Counted from the stretch's first letter, positions 18,602 to 28,060 are shown. The stretch is 64,000 nucleotides of DNA from Shimia sp049116215 (GCF_049116215.1 NZ_JAGDZB010000003.1:744001-808000), one strand, 5' to 3'. Notes: generated by a model not told the origin, from the letters alone. Numbers and translations are program-made.

Positions 18602-19948
18602 TCAGTTTCGCCGCTCGATTCGAAGGTTAATCCCATCCCGCGACCGCACTGTCAGATGGGCAATCGGCACTGGCGCGCGTCCTACTGGCGTGATCCGGAA
18701 ATGTTTCAGGATCATCGACAACATCAGGACCCCCTCCACCATGGCAAAGCCCGCGCCGGTACATACACGACTGCCCGCCGAAAACGGCACATAGGCCTCG
18801 CGCATGCATTTTTTGCCATTGTCCGTTTGCCATCGCGTTGGGTCAAACCCGTCTGGATTGTCCCACAACCGCTCCTGCCGATGCAGATGCCAAGGCGATA
18901 TAACCACCTGAGATTCAACGGCAATATCGCGATCACGAAAATGTTCCGGACAAGTCGTCTCCCGCACCATCATGGGCACCGGCGGATACAATCGCAGCGC
19001 CTCTCGGAACACATCCCGACTGATTTTCAACTTGCTGACCGCACTAAAATCCTCGGTCAATCCCGCGGCTTCCTCAGCGATTTTCTCCTGCCACTCGGGA
19101 AACAGCGCGCAAAGATACAGCGTCCAGGCCAAAGCCGACGCACTGGTTTCATGTCCTGCCAGAAAAAATATCGCCACCTGATCGACCATCTCATTGGTGT
19201 CAAAGGACTTTCCTGTTTCAGGATCGACCGTAGTCATGATCTTGGTCGCCAAATCATCCGGCGCGTCACCGGCCTGAATGGCCTGCATCCGCTCTTCGGT
19301 AAGTTGGGTGATCAACCCACGAATACTAGCGGCTGTGCGCTTTGTGTCTTCCCGGAAAAACTTTGGAAACCAACGTGGTAGTGGAAGGAATGCACCCAAA
19401 TTCACAATGGGGGCACTGCGCTGATAGGTGCGGAATTCGTCAAACACCTTGCCTGCAACTTCATGCTCAATCGGAATCGAGAACAAAGTTCGAAAGATCA
19501 CATCTGCCGCCGCGTGACTGGTTTCCTCTTCGATCTCAACAGCTTGCCCCACATGCGCTTCTAGCCGCGCCACCGCCGCCTCGCTTGCTGCCCACATCGC
19601 CGGAAAGGTGTCGCGCAGCCGTCCACCCTCAAAAGCCGGATCAATAATCCGCCGCTGCCGTTTCCAGGTCTCGCCATTGGTCAAGAACACCGATTCCCCC
19701 AAAAGAGGTTTCAGACCTTCGCTAACCCGTTGAGATTTAGGGAAATCATCTGGCCGTTCCTTCAAAACAGTTTTTATTAACGAAGGTTGGTTGATCATGT
19801 AGGAGCGGAAAAACGGCGTGCGAAACTCCGCCATCCAGGCGCGATACAATTTCGCAGGCTGCGCCGACAAAAGGTCTTTGCGAAAGAGCTTCACGTACTG
19901 TCGCAGCGTGACTTTTTCCGGCCGTGGCGTCGGTTTTGGAGGAATCAT
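18602..19948 (-). CDS. Cytochrome P450
   Basis: The 448-residue heme monooxygenase shows the I-helix oxygen-activation motif FFLAGHETSASALAW, the K-helix ExxR (FREALRLYPPVPMMVRE), the PERF-like region FDPTRW and the heme loop FSAGSRVCTGAGFAMVEG with cysteine 396 as the axial ligand. There is no N-terminal membrane anchor. It resembles the CYP1/CYP102-like class of bacterial P450s that hydroxylate fatty acids or other lipophiles, but the substrate is unknown and no ferredoxin or reductase gene lies beside it. The ATG overlaps the stop of the upstream hydrolase gene (ATGA), so the two are translationally coupled. Confidence 0.93.
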   Translation of the reverse strand: MIPPKPTPRPEKVTLRQYVKLFRKDLLSAQPAKLYRAWMAEFRTPFFRSYMINQPSLIKTVLKERPDDFPKSQRVSEGLKPLLGESVFLTNGETWKRQRRIIDPAFEGGRLRDTFPAMWAASEAAVARLEAHVGQAVEIEEETSHAAADVIFRTLFSIPIEHEVAGKVFDEFRTYQRSAPIVNLGAFLPLPRWFPKFFREDTKRTAASIRGLITQLTEERMQAIQAGDAPDDLATKIMTTVDPETGKSFDTNEMVDQVAIFFLAGHETSASALAWTLYLCALFPEWQEKIAEEAAGLTEDFSAVSKLKISRDVFREALRLYPPVPMMVRETTCPEHFRDRDIAVESQVVISPWHLHRQERLWDNPDGFDPTRWQTDNGKKCMREAYVPFSAGSRVCTGAGFAMVEGVLMLSMILKHFRITPVGRAPVPIAHLTVRSRDGINLRIERRN

Positions 19949-21162
19949 GAAGCCACCGAGGTGAATTTATTGACTGGCTTTTCAATACGAGAGCCAGATG
20001 CCTGACGTCCTGCATAGCGCTCCGCCAATGTTTTTGGCCCGGCCGTGATACGAAAGTAGTCATAGTCGCCGGGCCGATCAAATGCGCAAAGGTATTGAAA
20101 ATGCAGCCGAAAGAACCGCCACCGCAGTTCCGCCCACCGCTCTTCCGACAGCGTTTGAGTGAAAGCCGCCGAAAAAACCAAAGGCCACCGCTTGCCCTCG
20201 TCTGGCGCAACACCTGACACAGCCACCGGATCACACATCGCAAAGGCACAGCCATCCCCTGGCGCAGTTACGTCGACCCACGCCAGCTCAGTCCGTTGAC
20301 ACAGATACATCAAATCCGCCCGCAACCGTTCCGCTTTAGGCAAGAACGACACCATTGGAACCACTTGTCCCAACGACAAAAACCCAAGCGCCGGACCGCT
20401 CTCCGGCACACACTCATCCCGGATCAAATCCGCCAACACTGACACCGCCAAATGTGCCCCGCTGGAATGCCCAACCACCAACACCTCGTCACAATCCGAT
20501 AGTAAGGCTTCTTCAATGCGATCCGCAAACTCACCCATCCGCGCTTCCAGCTCGGAAGGGTTTGCGCCTTTGGTGGAGGCTGAGTAGGCGTAGTCATGCA
20601 TCAGGTAGTAGGCAAAGAACTTTCCGTCATGCTTCTGAAACCATTGAAGAATTGGCAACACCACTATCAGCCCAAACACCGCCGTCCACTCTGGAAAAAT
20701 CATCGCCAGCCCTTTGCCAACGCCCCAAGCAACCAACAAGGCCAGAAACAGCTGCACCAACAAAAAAACCACCGGATAGAGCGCCGCAATCACCGGTCCT
20801 TTGCGCAACTGCATCAGCCGCCACAACGCACCTGAGCCGATATAGGTCCAGGCTGTCCGCAGAAGCTGCCCGTAAGTCGACACTATGCCCTGCTCCATGC
20901 TGTCGCGCACAATGTCGGACCACACCAACACCTCAACGTCGCACTGTGCCTCATGTCCCTCAATATGGCCTGCTACATGCCATCCATAGGGGCCGCCTTT
21001 GGACGTCTTAGGAGAAAGAGCCAGGTCATAGTCAGAAACCTCCGCCTGCGCCGCGCCTTCTTTGCGGTACAGCTCGCGATAGCGCCGCGGATGAATCGGA
21101 TCGTAGCCGGGGATATAGAATACCCGGCGCGTCTTTACTTGCCTGTGCTGGGGCTCTGCCAT
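19945..21162 (-). CDS. Membrane-embedded alpha/beta-hydrolase-like protein
   Basis: The 405-residue protein begins with RRVFYIPGYDPIHPRRY, a lipase-like oxyanion strand (GYDP). Two hydrophobic segments sit near residues 128-150 and 152-172 (VVFLLVQLFLALLVAWGVG; AVFGLIVVLPILQWF). The nucleophile elbow follows as EVLVVGHSSGAHLAVSVLA (serine in GHSSG). I know of no characterised homolog. The ATG at 21162 has AAAGGAGAGG 8 nt upstream and is preferred over an in-frame TTG at 21186. The last codon overlaps the P450 start by 4 nt, so a joint pathway on a hydrophobic ester or lipid is likely. That is inference. Confidence 0.65.
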   Translation of the reverse strand: MAEPQHRQVKTRRVFYIPGYDPIHPRRYRELYRKEGAAQAEVSDYDLALSPKTSKGGPYGWHVAGHIEGHEAQCDVEVLVWSDIVRDSMEQGIVSTYGQLLRTAWTYIGSGALWRLMQLRKGPVIAALYPVVFLLVQLFLALLVAWGVGKGLAMIFPEWTAVFGLIVVLPILQWFQKHDGKFFAYYLMHDYAYSASTKGANPSELEARMGEFADRIEEALLSDCDEVLVVGHSSGAHLAVSVLADLIRDECVPESGPALGFLSLGQVVPMVSFLPKAERLRADLMYLCQRTELAWVDVTAPGDGCAFAMCDPVAVSGVAPDEGKRWPLVFSAAFTQTLSEERWAELRWRFFRLHFQYLCAFDRPGDYDYFRITAGPKTLAERYAGRQASGSRIEKPVNKFTSVAS

Positions 21163-21217
21163 CGCCTGCCTCTCCTTTGCAGACAAGTGTAACCGCTCAC
21201 TTTGGCAAAATTAAGCC

Positions 21218-21970
21218 TTATCCGAGGGTTGCAAGCACGGGAAAGGTTTCCAGAAGCCAGTAGGAGAAGGTCGAGAACGCACCTGTGATCAACATCACGC
21301 CTACAAACAACAGCAATCCACCCATGACCTTCTCGATCGTGCCCATATGGCGCTTAAGCTTGTTCATCACGCCCATGGCGCGGTTCAGGAAGATTGCCGC
21401 CAATAGAAAGGGAATGCCCAAGCCAGCCGCATATACCCCCAACAGAACGGTTCCACGCGCGATGGAAGCTTCACCTGCCGCAAGCGACAGAATCGCGCCG
21501 AGCTGTGGCCCAATGCAAGGCGTCCAGCCAAAAGCAAACGCAAGACCCAACACATAGGCCCCAAAGGCCGACCCGCCTGTTTCCCCCGTTTCAATCCGAG
21601 CTTCACGGTCCAGAAACGGAATGCGAAACACGTTTAGAAAATGCAGACCAAAGACAATCACCACACCGCCAGCAATCTTGCTGAAAAGCTCCTGATTTTG
21701 CAGGAAGAATGCGCCAAATACAGATGCCGTGAACCCGAGAAACAGAAACACCGTCGACAGGCCCATTACAAAGAACAAGGCTGCGACAATCGCCTTCCGC
21801 CGCGCCTCTTGCTCCGTGGTGAGTTCCGACATGCTGACCCCGCTCATATAGGCCAGGTAGGGTGGCACGATGGGCAGCACACAGGGGCTAAGAAACGAGA
21901 TCATACCCGCCGCCAGCGCAACAAACATCGCAGGCAAAAGTCCCGCGTCGATGATATCAATTCCAAACAT
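21218..21970 (-). CDS. ccdA: Cytochrome c biogenesis protein CcdA
   Basis: The 250-residue DsbD-like transmembrane protein has six hydrophobic helices and the two redox cysteines of the family in GMISFLSPCVLPIVPPYLAY and AFAFGWTPCIGPQLGAIL. CcdA transfers electrons from cytoplasmic thioredoxin across the membrane to periplasmic thiol proteins needed for heme attachment to apocytochrome c. It is divergent from a TusA-like sulfur-carrier gene. Confidence 0.94.
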   Translation of the reverse strand: MFGIDIIDAGLLPAMFVALAAGMISFLSPCVLPIVPPYLAYMSGVSMSELTTEQEARRKAIVAALFFVMGLSTVFLFLGFTASVFGAFFLQNQELFSKIAGGVVIVFGLHFLNVFRIPFLDREARIETGETGGSAFGAYVLGLAFAFGWTPCIGPQLGAILSLAAGEASIARGTVLLGVYAAGLGIPFLLAAIFLNRAMGVMNKLKRHMGTIEKVMGGLLLFVGVMLITGAFSTFSYWLLETFPVLATLG

Positions 21971-22063
21971 GCCCCACCCTTAGACCAACTGCAAAAGAAG
22001 GTCACGGGTACAGGTGGTCACATCCCTGTGGACACATTGTTACATCCCACTTATGTCCAACAT

Positions 22064-22285
22064 ATGGATTTGGAAATTGATGCAATTGGCCTGTTGTGCC
22101 CCCTGCCCGTTTTGCGTCTGCGCAAGCGTATGGAACCCTTGGAAACCGGAGCAAAAGTGCGCCTACTTGCAGATGATCCTGCGGCCATTGTCGACGTGCC
22201 GCATTTCTGCAACGAAACTGGCCACACCTTTGTCAGCATGGCAGAATCCGACGGTTTTCTAGAATTCATCGTGCAAAAAGGCTGA
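22064..22285 (+). CDS. TusA/SirA-like sulfur carrier protein
   Basis: The 73-residue protein has the family motif DAIGLLCPLPVLRLRKRM with Cys12 in CPxP, the residue that carries persulfide sulfur in TusA. The rest (VRLLADDPAAIVDVPHFCNETGH, FLEFIVQKG) fits the two-layer alpha/beta fold, and a second cysteine is present in HFCNE. The ATG at 22064 gives the usual family length, but no good ribosome site precedes it. It lies divergent to ccdA, an association that fits a thiol-handling role. Confidence 0.85.
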   Translation: MDLEIDAIGLLCPLPVLRLRKRMEPLETGAKVRLLADDPAAIVDVPHFCNETGHTFVSMAESDGFLEFIVQKG

Positions 22286-22361
22286 CTTCTGTCGGTCCAG
22301 ACACCATATCAATAATTCGCTTAAGCGATTGACCAAGCTAAATAATTTCCACTGGGGTGTG

Positions 22362-22451
22362 TGGCGGAGAGACAGGGATTCGAACCCTGGAGACGGTTTC
22401 CCGCCTACACACTTTCCAGGCGTGCGCCTTCGACCACTCGGCCACCTCTCC
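22362..22451 (-). tRNA. tRNA-Ser (anticodon GGA)
   Basis: The minus-strand sequence folds as a class II tRNA of 90 nt with encoded CCA. The 7-bp acceptor stem GGAGAGG/TCTCTCC is followed by discriminator G and CCA; the D-arm is GGCCGAGTGG; the anticodon loop is CTGGAAA with GGA; a long variable arm (GGCGGGAAACCGTC) is typical of serine tRNAs; the T-arm contains GGTTCGAATCC. It lies between the TusA-like gene and the DAHP synthase terminator and is transcribed separately. Confidence 0.96.
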
Positions 22452-22556
22452 GCATCAGAGCGTTGGTCAGTTGACCGTCTCTCTGTGGAGCGGTGTTTAG
22501 CTTCATCTGTTGGGGGGATGCAAGAGGCAATTTGCGGTATTTTTGCTTTTCCCAAC

Positions 22557-22586
22557 AAAAAAGAGCCGCGCAATTGCGCGGCCCTT
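22557..22586 (-). terminator. Terminator of the DAHP synthase gene
   Basis: Read on the minus strand, GCCGCGCAATTGCGCGGC is a perfect 18-nt palindromic hairpin followed by TC and six T (22562-22557). It lies 23 bp beyond the stop of the class II DAHP synthase gene. Confidence 0.85.
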
Positions 22587-22608
22587 ATTTGCTTGCGTTT
22601 GAACCGGT

Positions 22609-23976
22609 TTAGACCGCAGCAGCGGCTTTCGTTTGATCCCGGTCAGACAGCTCTTCTGCCACCAAGAATGCAAGCTCCAGAGACTGACTCGCATTCAGAC
22701 GCGGGTCGCACGCTGTGTGATAACGCGCCGAGAGATCTTCTTCGGTCACTGCCCGCACACCGCCGGTGCACTCCGTCACATCTTGACCGGTCATCTCGAA
22801 ATGCACACCGCCCGGAATGGTGCCTTCGGCTTTGTGCACACCAAAGAACTCACGCACTTCGCGCAGAACACTGTCAAACGGACGAGTTTTGTAACCGGTG
22901 GCCGATTTGATCGTGTTGCCGTGCATTGGATCACAGGTCCAAAGCACATTGGCCCCCTCTTCCTGAACCGCTTTGATCAGCCGCGGCAGGTGATCGCCAA
23001 CACTACCAGCGCCAAAACGCGCGATTAGGGTCAGGCGACCTGCTTCGTTCTCAGGATTCAGCTTTTCTATCAAGACCTTAAGGTCCTCGGCGGTGGTGGT
23101 TGGACCACACTTCAGACCAATTGGGTTTTGCACCCCGCGGGCAAACTCAACATGCGCGCCATCTGGCTGACGGGTACGGTCGCCAATCCAGATCATGTGC
23201 CCGGAGCCTGCCAACCATTTGCCAGACGTCGAATCCAGACGTGTCAGCGCCTCTTCATATTCCAGAAGCAACGATTCGTGACTGGTGTAGAAGTCGACGG
23301 TTTGCAGCGAATGCAACCGTTCGGATGTCACTCCGGCAGCTTTCATGAAGTCCAAAGTGTCACTGATACGGTTGGCCATATCACGATACTTGGTGGCCTT
23401 CTCGCCCTCGGTGAAGCCCAGAGTCCAAGAGTGCACCTGATGCACGTCAGCATAGCCGCCTGTAGAAAAAGCACGCAACAGGTTCAATGTCGCAGCGGCT
23501 TGAGTATAGGCCTGCAACATCTTGTTTGGGTTGGGGATTCTCGCATCAGACGTGAATGCCAATTCATTGATGATGTCACCACGGTAGCTTGGCAGTTCCA
23601 CACCATCCACGGATTCTTTAGGCGCGGAACGCGGCTTGGCAAACTGGCCAGCCATGCGGCCAACTTTCACCACTGGAACCTTTGCGCCATAGGTCAGCAC
23701 CATCGCCATCTGCAGCATCACTTTGAACGTGTCGCGGATGCCATCTGCGCTGAACTGTTCAAAGCTCTCCGCACAATCCCCGCCCTGCAACAAAAAGGCC
23801 TCGCCGCGAGAAGCGGCACCAAGCTGAGCTTTGAGGCGGCGCGCTTCGCCGGCAAAGACCAATGGCGGATAACTTGCGAGCTTGGCTTCCACAGCCTTGA
23901 GCTCAGCATCATCCAGATAGTCAGGCATCTGAACCCGGGGCTTATTGCGCCAGTCAGATTTTTGCCAGTCAGCCAT
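22609..23976 (-). CDS. 3-deoxy-7-phosphoheptulonate synthase, class II
   Basis: The 455-residue enzyme condenses phosphoenolpyruvate with erythrose 4-phosphate in the first step of the shikimate pathway. Class II (plant-like) hallmarks are LASYPPLVFAGEARRLKAQL, AFLLQGGDCAESFEQF, VVKVGRMAGQFAKPRS, PSYRGDIIN, and the metal and PEP-binding segments HMIWIGDRTRQPDGAHVEF, NPIGLKCGP and VLWTCDPMHGNT. The start MADWQKSDWRNKP has GGAG upstream; the frame extends 21 codons further without support. It is divergent from the GlxA-type regulator. Confidence 0.95.
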   Translation of the reverse strand: MADWQKSDWRNKPRVQMPDYLDDAELKAVEAKLASYPPLVFAGEARRLKAQLGAASRGEAFLLQGGDCAESFEQFSADGIRDTFKVMLQMAMVLTYGAKVPVVKVGRMAGQFAKPRSAPKESVDGVELPSYRGDIINELAFTSDARIPNPNKMLQAYTQAAATLNLLRAFSTGGYADVHQVHSWTLGFTEGEKATKYRDMANRISDTLDFMKAAGVTSERLHSLQTVDFYTSHESLLLEYEEALTRLDSTSGKWLAGSGHMIWIGDRTRQPDGAHVEFARGVQNPIGLKCGPTTTAEDLKVLIEKLNPENEAGRLTLIARFGAGSVGDHLPRLIKAVQEEGANVLWTCDPMHGNTIKSATGYKTRPFDSVLREVREFFGVHKAEGTIPGGVHFEMTGQDVTECTGGVRAVTEEDLSARYHTACDPRLNASQSLELAFLVAEELSDRDQTKAAAAV

Positions 23977-24138
23977 TGTCTTTACTCCAATTAGACAAGT
24001 TAATGAGGCCTTATACAAAAGCTCTTGTCCCGGCGCCATAGATGAAATATCGGGCCTTGACGCGTTTGGTGAATGTTTCGTTTAATCGGTCAACTCGCCG
24101 CAATTCAATGTGCGCACTCCCTCATAGAAAAGGAAACG

Positions 24139-25140
24139 ATGTCAATGACTTCGGCACTCGCTCCTGGTGAAATCGACGCGAAATCGCGCCGTTTTGTTTT
24201 TGTGCTTCTGGACAAGTTTACCCTGCTGTCCTTTGCCTCCGCTATTGATTGCCTGCGCTTGGCCAATCGTCAGATGGGCGGCGAACACTACTCTTGGATC
24301 TTGGTTGGTGAAGGTGGCGACACCGTAAGTTGTTCCACAAACACAACTTTTAAGCTGGATGACGACCTTGGAGATCTTCGCAGGGACGACACAATTGTCT
24401 TGTGCGGCGGCACAAACATTCAGCAAGCCACAACCAAAAAACTGCTCAATTGGCTGCGTCGCGAAGCTCGCAAGGGCCCGCCAGTCATAGGTCTGTGTAC
24501 AGCCTCATTTTGCATGGCCAAGGCCGGTTTGCTGGACGGAAAACGCGCTACCATTCATTGGGAGAATCAGGACAGTTTTGCCGAGGAATTTGATGAGGTC
24601 GAGCTGTCAAAATCAGTTTTCACCATCGACACAAATCGTATGACCACCGCTGGCGGTACGTCTTCGATAGATTTGTTTTTGAAACTGATCGCGCAAGATT
24701 TGGGCGAAGACGTCGCGAATTGGGTTGCGGACCAGCAAATCTACAGTTCCATCCGGACAGACCAAGACACGCAACGTCTGTCTGTTCCCACCCGCATTGG
24801 CGTGCGCCATCCAAAGCTGTCGATGGTCATCCAAATGATGGAAGCCAACATCGAAGAACCCATCAGCCCCTCTTTACTCGCCAAAGAAGTGGGCATGTCG
24901 ACCCGCCAATTGGAGCGACTGTTTCGGCGCTATTTAAACCGCTCCCCCAAGCGCTACTACATGGAACTACGCCTTCAAAAGGCGCGTAACCTGTTGATGC
25001 AAACAGATATGAGCGTGATTAATGTGGCTTTGGCCTGCGGTTTTGCATCACCCAGCCACTTCTCCAAATGCTATCGCGCACACTACGAGACCACGCCGTA
25101 CCGCGAGCGAGGAAGTCAGAGCTCACGCCTGTCAATCTAG
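24139..25140 (+). CDS. GlxA-family transcriptional regulator (DJ-1/PfpI domain plus AraC-type HTH)
   Basis: The 333-residue protein joins an N-terminal DJ-1/PfpI-like amidotransferase fold (about residues 17-190, with FVFVLLDKFTLLSFASAID and PPVIGLCTASFCMAKAGLL, cysteine at the elbow) to an AraC double helix-turn-helix (about 225-325, ISPSLLAKEVGMSTRQLERLF and VINVALACGFASPSHFSKCY). Relatives such as GbdR and CdhR respond to betaine or carnitine, and this opening (MTSALAPGEIDAKSRRFVFV) resembles that group. AAAGGAAAC gives the start at 24139. Which genes it controls is not visible here. Confidence 0.85.
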   Translation: MSMTSALAPGEIDAKSRRFVFVLLDKFTLLSFASAIDCLRLANRQMGGEHYSWILVGEGGDTVSCSTNTTFKLDDDLGDLRRDDTIVLCGGTNIQQATTKKLLNWLRREARKGPPVIGLCTASFCMAKAGLLDGKRATIHWENQDSFAEEFDEVELSKSVFTIDTNRMTTAGGTSSIDLFLKLIAQDLGEDVANWVADQQIYSSIRTDQDTQRLSVPTRIGVRHPKLSMVIQMMEANIEEPISPSLLAKEVGMSTRQLERLFRRYLNRSPKRYYMELRLQKARNLLMQTDMSVINVALACGFASPSHFSKCYRAHYETTPYRERGSQSSRLSI

Positions 25141-25141
25141 C

Positions 25142-25561
25142 CTAGAAACGAGAAATGAACTTGGAAAACGTGGTGGTATGCTCCACGTGAATGACCTGTT
25201 GTTGCGCACCTTGTGTGTGCATCACTATATAGAGGTAAAGGTAGTCGCCACCCTCGGTCCAATAAGCCAACATCTCTTGGCGAAACCCGCTTTTTAGCGT
25301 GGCAGACTGCACCGTTGACGATCCAACAAAAGGATCAGGAAACGCCTCGCTCAACGCCGCATTGTACTCGGCCTTTTCCGAGTCACTCAGAACTAAATCC
25401 GGCTGGATCATATCGATCGCTTCACCAATTTCCTTGTTCATGACCAGTTCGTTGAACAAAGCCAGAGCCTGGTTGAATTGGGTCCGCAGATTGGTTTGTG
25501 CCTCTAGCGACGCAGACGCCGTTAAAACAAAGGCAGCGGAAAGAAGGCAATTCTTGATCAT
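25142..25561 (-). CDS. Small exported protein of unknown function
   Basis: The 139-residue protein has a signal peptide (MIKNCLLSAAFVLTASASLEA) and a mature part rich in short helices and a C-terminal beta stretch (DYLYLYIVMHTQGAQQQVIHVEHTTTF). No family is recognised. It converges with the GlxA-type regulator with 1 bp between stops and lies 42 bp downstream of the PQQ-type dehydrogenase gene on the same strand, so it could be the second gene of that unit. Confidence 0.55.
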   Translation of the reverse strand: MIKNCLLSAAFVLTASASLEAQTNLRTQFNQALALFNELVMNKEIGEAIDMIQPDLVLSDSEKAEYNAALSEAFPDPFVGSSTVQSATLKSGFRQEMLAYWTEGGDYLYLYIVMHTQGAQQQVIHVEHTTTFSKFISRF

Positions 25562-25603
25562 CGTGAATCCACAGAAAATTGAAACGGTTAGGGTCGTTTC
25601 AAC

Positions 25604-26713
25604 CTATCCACCCGGTGTCATTCGGTAAAGCGTTCCTTTGTCTTCAGACAAGAACCAAATACCACCGCCAGGTCCCTCGCGCACGTCCCGAACACGTTTC
25701 GTGCTTGGGCCTTTGAGTTTTTCGACTTCTCTTGGTGCGGCTCCAGAAAGTCGGCTGATGTAGTCAAACTTCAAGCTACCGACAAAGAAATCGCCTTTCC
25801 ACTTTGGCCAGAGCTTGCCCGAATAGATCATAAATCCAGAGGGGGCGATTGACGGGTCCCAATAAAATGCCGGTTGCCGCATGCCAGATTTGGCAGTGCC
25901 CTCCCCGATCTTGAACCCTGAATAATGTGTGCCGTAAGAAATCACCGGCCAGCCATAGTTTGCGCCTTTTTGGATCAGATTGAGTTCATCCCCGCCCTTA
26001 GCACCATGCTCCACAGCCCAGAGCCGCCCACTTATGTCCAGTGCCAGACCTTGCGGATTGCGATGGCCAAAGCTCCAAATTTCCTTTTGCGCTCCACCGG
26101 TTGCATAAAAGGGATTGCTGGCAGGAACCGCCCCATCTGGTGAAAACCGCACAATTGATCCTTCATGTCTCTCTAGAGACTGCGCCGCAGGACGGTCCCC
26201 GCGCTCGCCAATGGTGACATAAAGAGTACCGTCTCTGGCTTGCACAATCCGGCTGCCGAAATGTCGTCCTCCCGAACTCCCAGCTGCCATCTCAAAAATC
26301 TTCCTTTGGTCAGAAAGACGCTTGCCGTCCTCTGATAGGCGCGCGCGCATTACAGCCGTACCAGCACCGCCTTTTTGTTTGCTGACATAAGAAAGAAACA
26401 CGGTTCGTGACTGCTCAAAGTCATTCGCCACAATAACGTCGAGTAAGCCGCCCTGCCCCTGAACGTGAATCGGTGGGAGGCCTTTGACAGTGGACCTGAC
26501 ACCGCTAGCGGTAACATGTAAAAGCTTACCGCGTTTTTCTGTGATCAATAGTTCGCCACGAGGTAAAAAGGCAAAGGCCCAAGGCCCCTTTAAGCGTTCA
26601 ACAACCGCGGAAATATGAACCTTGCCTTGGGATGTCTCAAGTTCCGAAGACACCGCAACCGTTGGGAAAGATACGAGTAAAAACAGAGCAATAGATCGAA
26701 TTCCGCAGCGCAT
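25604..26713 (-). CDS. PQQ-dependent sugar dehydrogenase family protein (soluble, periplasmic)
   Basis: The 369-residue exported protein (signal MRCGIRSIALFLLVSFPTVA) is a GSDH-type six-bladed beta-propeller: LKGPWAFAFLPRGELLITEKRG (blade 1), GQGGLLDV, GRHFGSRIVQARDGTLYVTIGERG, IWSFGHRNPQGLALD, LWAVEHGAKGGDELN and NYGWPVISYGTHYSG. These are the PQQ and calcium contact segments of Asd/YliI-like aldose sugar dehydrogenases. It would oxidise aldoses in the periplasm and pass electrons to the respiratory chain; PQQ synthesis genes are not in the window. The ATG at 26713 is preferred over an upstream GTG since it gives a normal signal peptide. Confidence 0.88.
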   Translation of the reverse strand: MRCGIRSIALFLLVSFPTVAVSSELETSQGKVHISAVVERLKGPWAFAFLPRGELLITEKRGKLLHVTASGVRSTVKGLPPIHVQGQGGLLDVIVANDFEQSRTVFLSYVSKQKGGAGTAVMRARLSEDGKRLSDQRKIFEMAAGSSGGRHFGSRIVQARDGTLYVTIGERGDRPAAQSLERHEGSIVRFSPDGAVPASNPFYATGGAQKEIWSFGHRNPQGLALDISGRLWAVEHGAKGGDELNLIQKGANYGWPVISYGTHYSGFKIGEGTAKSGMRQPAFYWDPSIAPSGFMIYSGKLWPKWKGDFFVGSLKFDYISRLSGAAPREVEKLKGPSTKRVRDVREGPGGGIWFLSEDKGTLYRMTPGG

Positions 26714-26872
26714 AATATCCCGTCCAAAGGTTGAGGAAACACCTGCTCTCACCTTCACACATTCTGCGCCAGTTGCATGATCAAAAATCAGTCATCGACC
26801 TCTTTTCTTTTGAAATCTCCCCGCATAGGCTCAGCCTCGGAACAACAAAAAAACCAATAGGGAGTTTCCAAA

Positions 26873-28060
26873 ATGAAAAAGCTGCTCTTGGCATCCGCCA
26901 CTGGCGCATTGCTGGCTGGCGCCGCATCCGCAGAAGAAATCAAGCTGGGTGTGATCCTCGGCTTCACCGGTCCAATTGAATCTCTGACACCATCCATGGC
27001 TGACGGTGCGGAACTGGCGATGAAAGAAGTGTCTGACAGCGGCAAGCTGCTGGGCGGGTCCACCGTTGCTTCAGTGCGTGCTGACTCCACATGTGTTGAC
27101 GCCGCAGCTGCTTCCGCAGCAGCAGAGCGTTTGATCACGTCGGAAGGCGTGAAAGGCATCATGGGTGCAGACTGCTCCGGTGTGACTGGCGCGATCCTGA
27201 ATAACGTAGCCGTTGCCAACGGTGTTGTGATGGTGTCCCCATCCGCGACCTCCCCTGGCCTGAGCCACGCCAACAACGAAGACAACGGCCTGTTCTTCCG
27301 CACCGCGCCATCTGATGCCCGTCAGGGTGTTGTGATGACCGAAGTGCTAATGGAGGAAGGCATCAAAGAAGTTGCCGTGACCTACACCAACAACGACTAC
27401 GGCAAAGGTCTGGCAGACAGCTTCCAAGCTGCGTTTGAAGCGGCTGGTGGCTCTGTGACCATCAACGCGGCACACGAAGACGGCAAAGCGGACTACTCTG
27501 CGGAAGTTGGTGCGCTGGCATCCGCGGGCGGCGATCGTCTGGTTGTTGCCGGTTACGTTGACCAAGGTGGTTCCGGCATCGTGCGCGCTGCAATCGATTC
27601 CGGCGCGTTTGACACTTTCCACTTCCCAGATGGCATGATCTCCAACAAGCTGCAGGAAAACTTCGGTGACGAAATCGAAGGGTCCACTGGTCAGCACCCA
27701 GGCACCGACAGCCCTGGCGCTGCGAAGTTCAACGATTTGGTTGGCGGCGCGTTTGACGCAACATCTCCTTTCACACCAGAAAGCTACGATGCGGCGGCAC
27801 TGATCCTGCTGGCGATGCAGGCGGCTGGTTCTAGCGATCCTGCGGCATACAAAGAGAAAATTATGGACGTGGCCAACGCACCGGGCGAGCAAATCTTCCC
27901 TGGCGAGTTGGGCAAGGCGCTTGATATCCTCGCGGGTGGCGGAGACATTGACTACGTGGGTGCAACTGCGGTTGAGCTGATTGGTTCCGGTGAGTCGGCC
28001 GGCAACTACCGCCAGATCGTCATCGACGGCGGCAAGATCGAAACCGCTAAGTACCGCTAA
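26873..28060 (+). CDS. livJ: Branched-chain amino acid type ABC transporter, substrate-binding protein
   Basis: The 395-residue periplasmic protein starts with MKKLLLASATGALLAGAASA and shows the Peripla_BP_6 pattern: IKLGVILGFTGPIESLTPSM, GVKGIMGADCSGVTGAI, VMVSPSATSPGLSHA, VAVTYTNNDYGKGLADSF and FTPESYDAAALILLAMQAAG. It should deliver an amino acid or related small molecule to the LivHM pore; the exact ligand is not evident. AGGGAG precedes the ATG. A strong hairpin after the gene probably makes it more abundant than the downstream transporter subunits. Confidence 0.9.
   Translation: MKKLLLASATGALLAGAASAEEIKLGVILGFTGPIESLTPSMADGAELAMKEVSDSGKLLGGSTVASVRADSTCVDAAAASAAAERLITSEGVKGIMGADCSGVTGAILNNVAVANGVVMVSPSATSPGLSHANNEDNGLFFRTAPSDARQGVVMTEVLMEEGIKEVAVTYTNNDYGKGLADSFQAAFEAAGGSVTINAAHEDGKADYSAEVGALASAGGDRLVVAGYVDQGGSGIVRAAIDSGAFDTFHFPDGMISNKLQENFGDEIEGSTGQHPGTDSPGAAKFNDLVGGAFDATSPFTPESYDAAALILLAMQAAGSSDPAAYKEKIMDVANAPGEQIFPGELGKALDILAGGGDIDYVGATAVELIGSGESAGNYRQIVIDGGKIETAKYR

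Noticed and set aside
22286..22608. Longer open frame on the minus strand across the tRNA-Ser and the following spacer
   Set aside because: It overlaps a clearly folded tRNA and a terminator hairpin.
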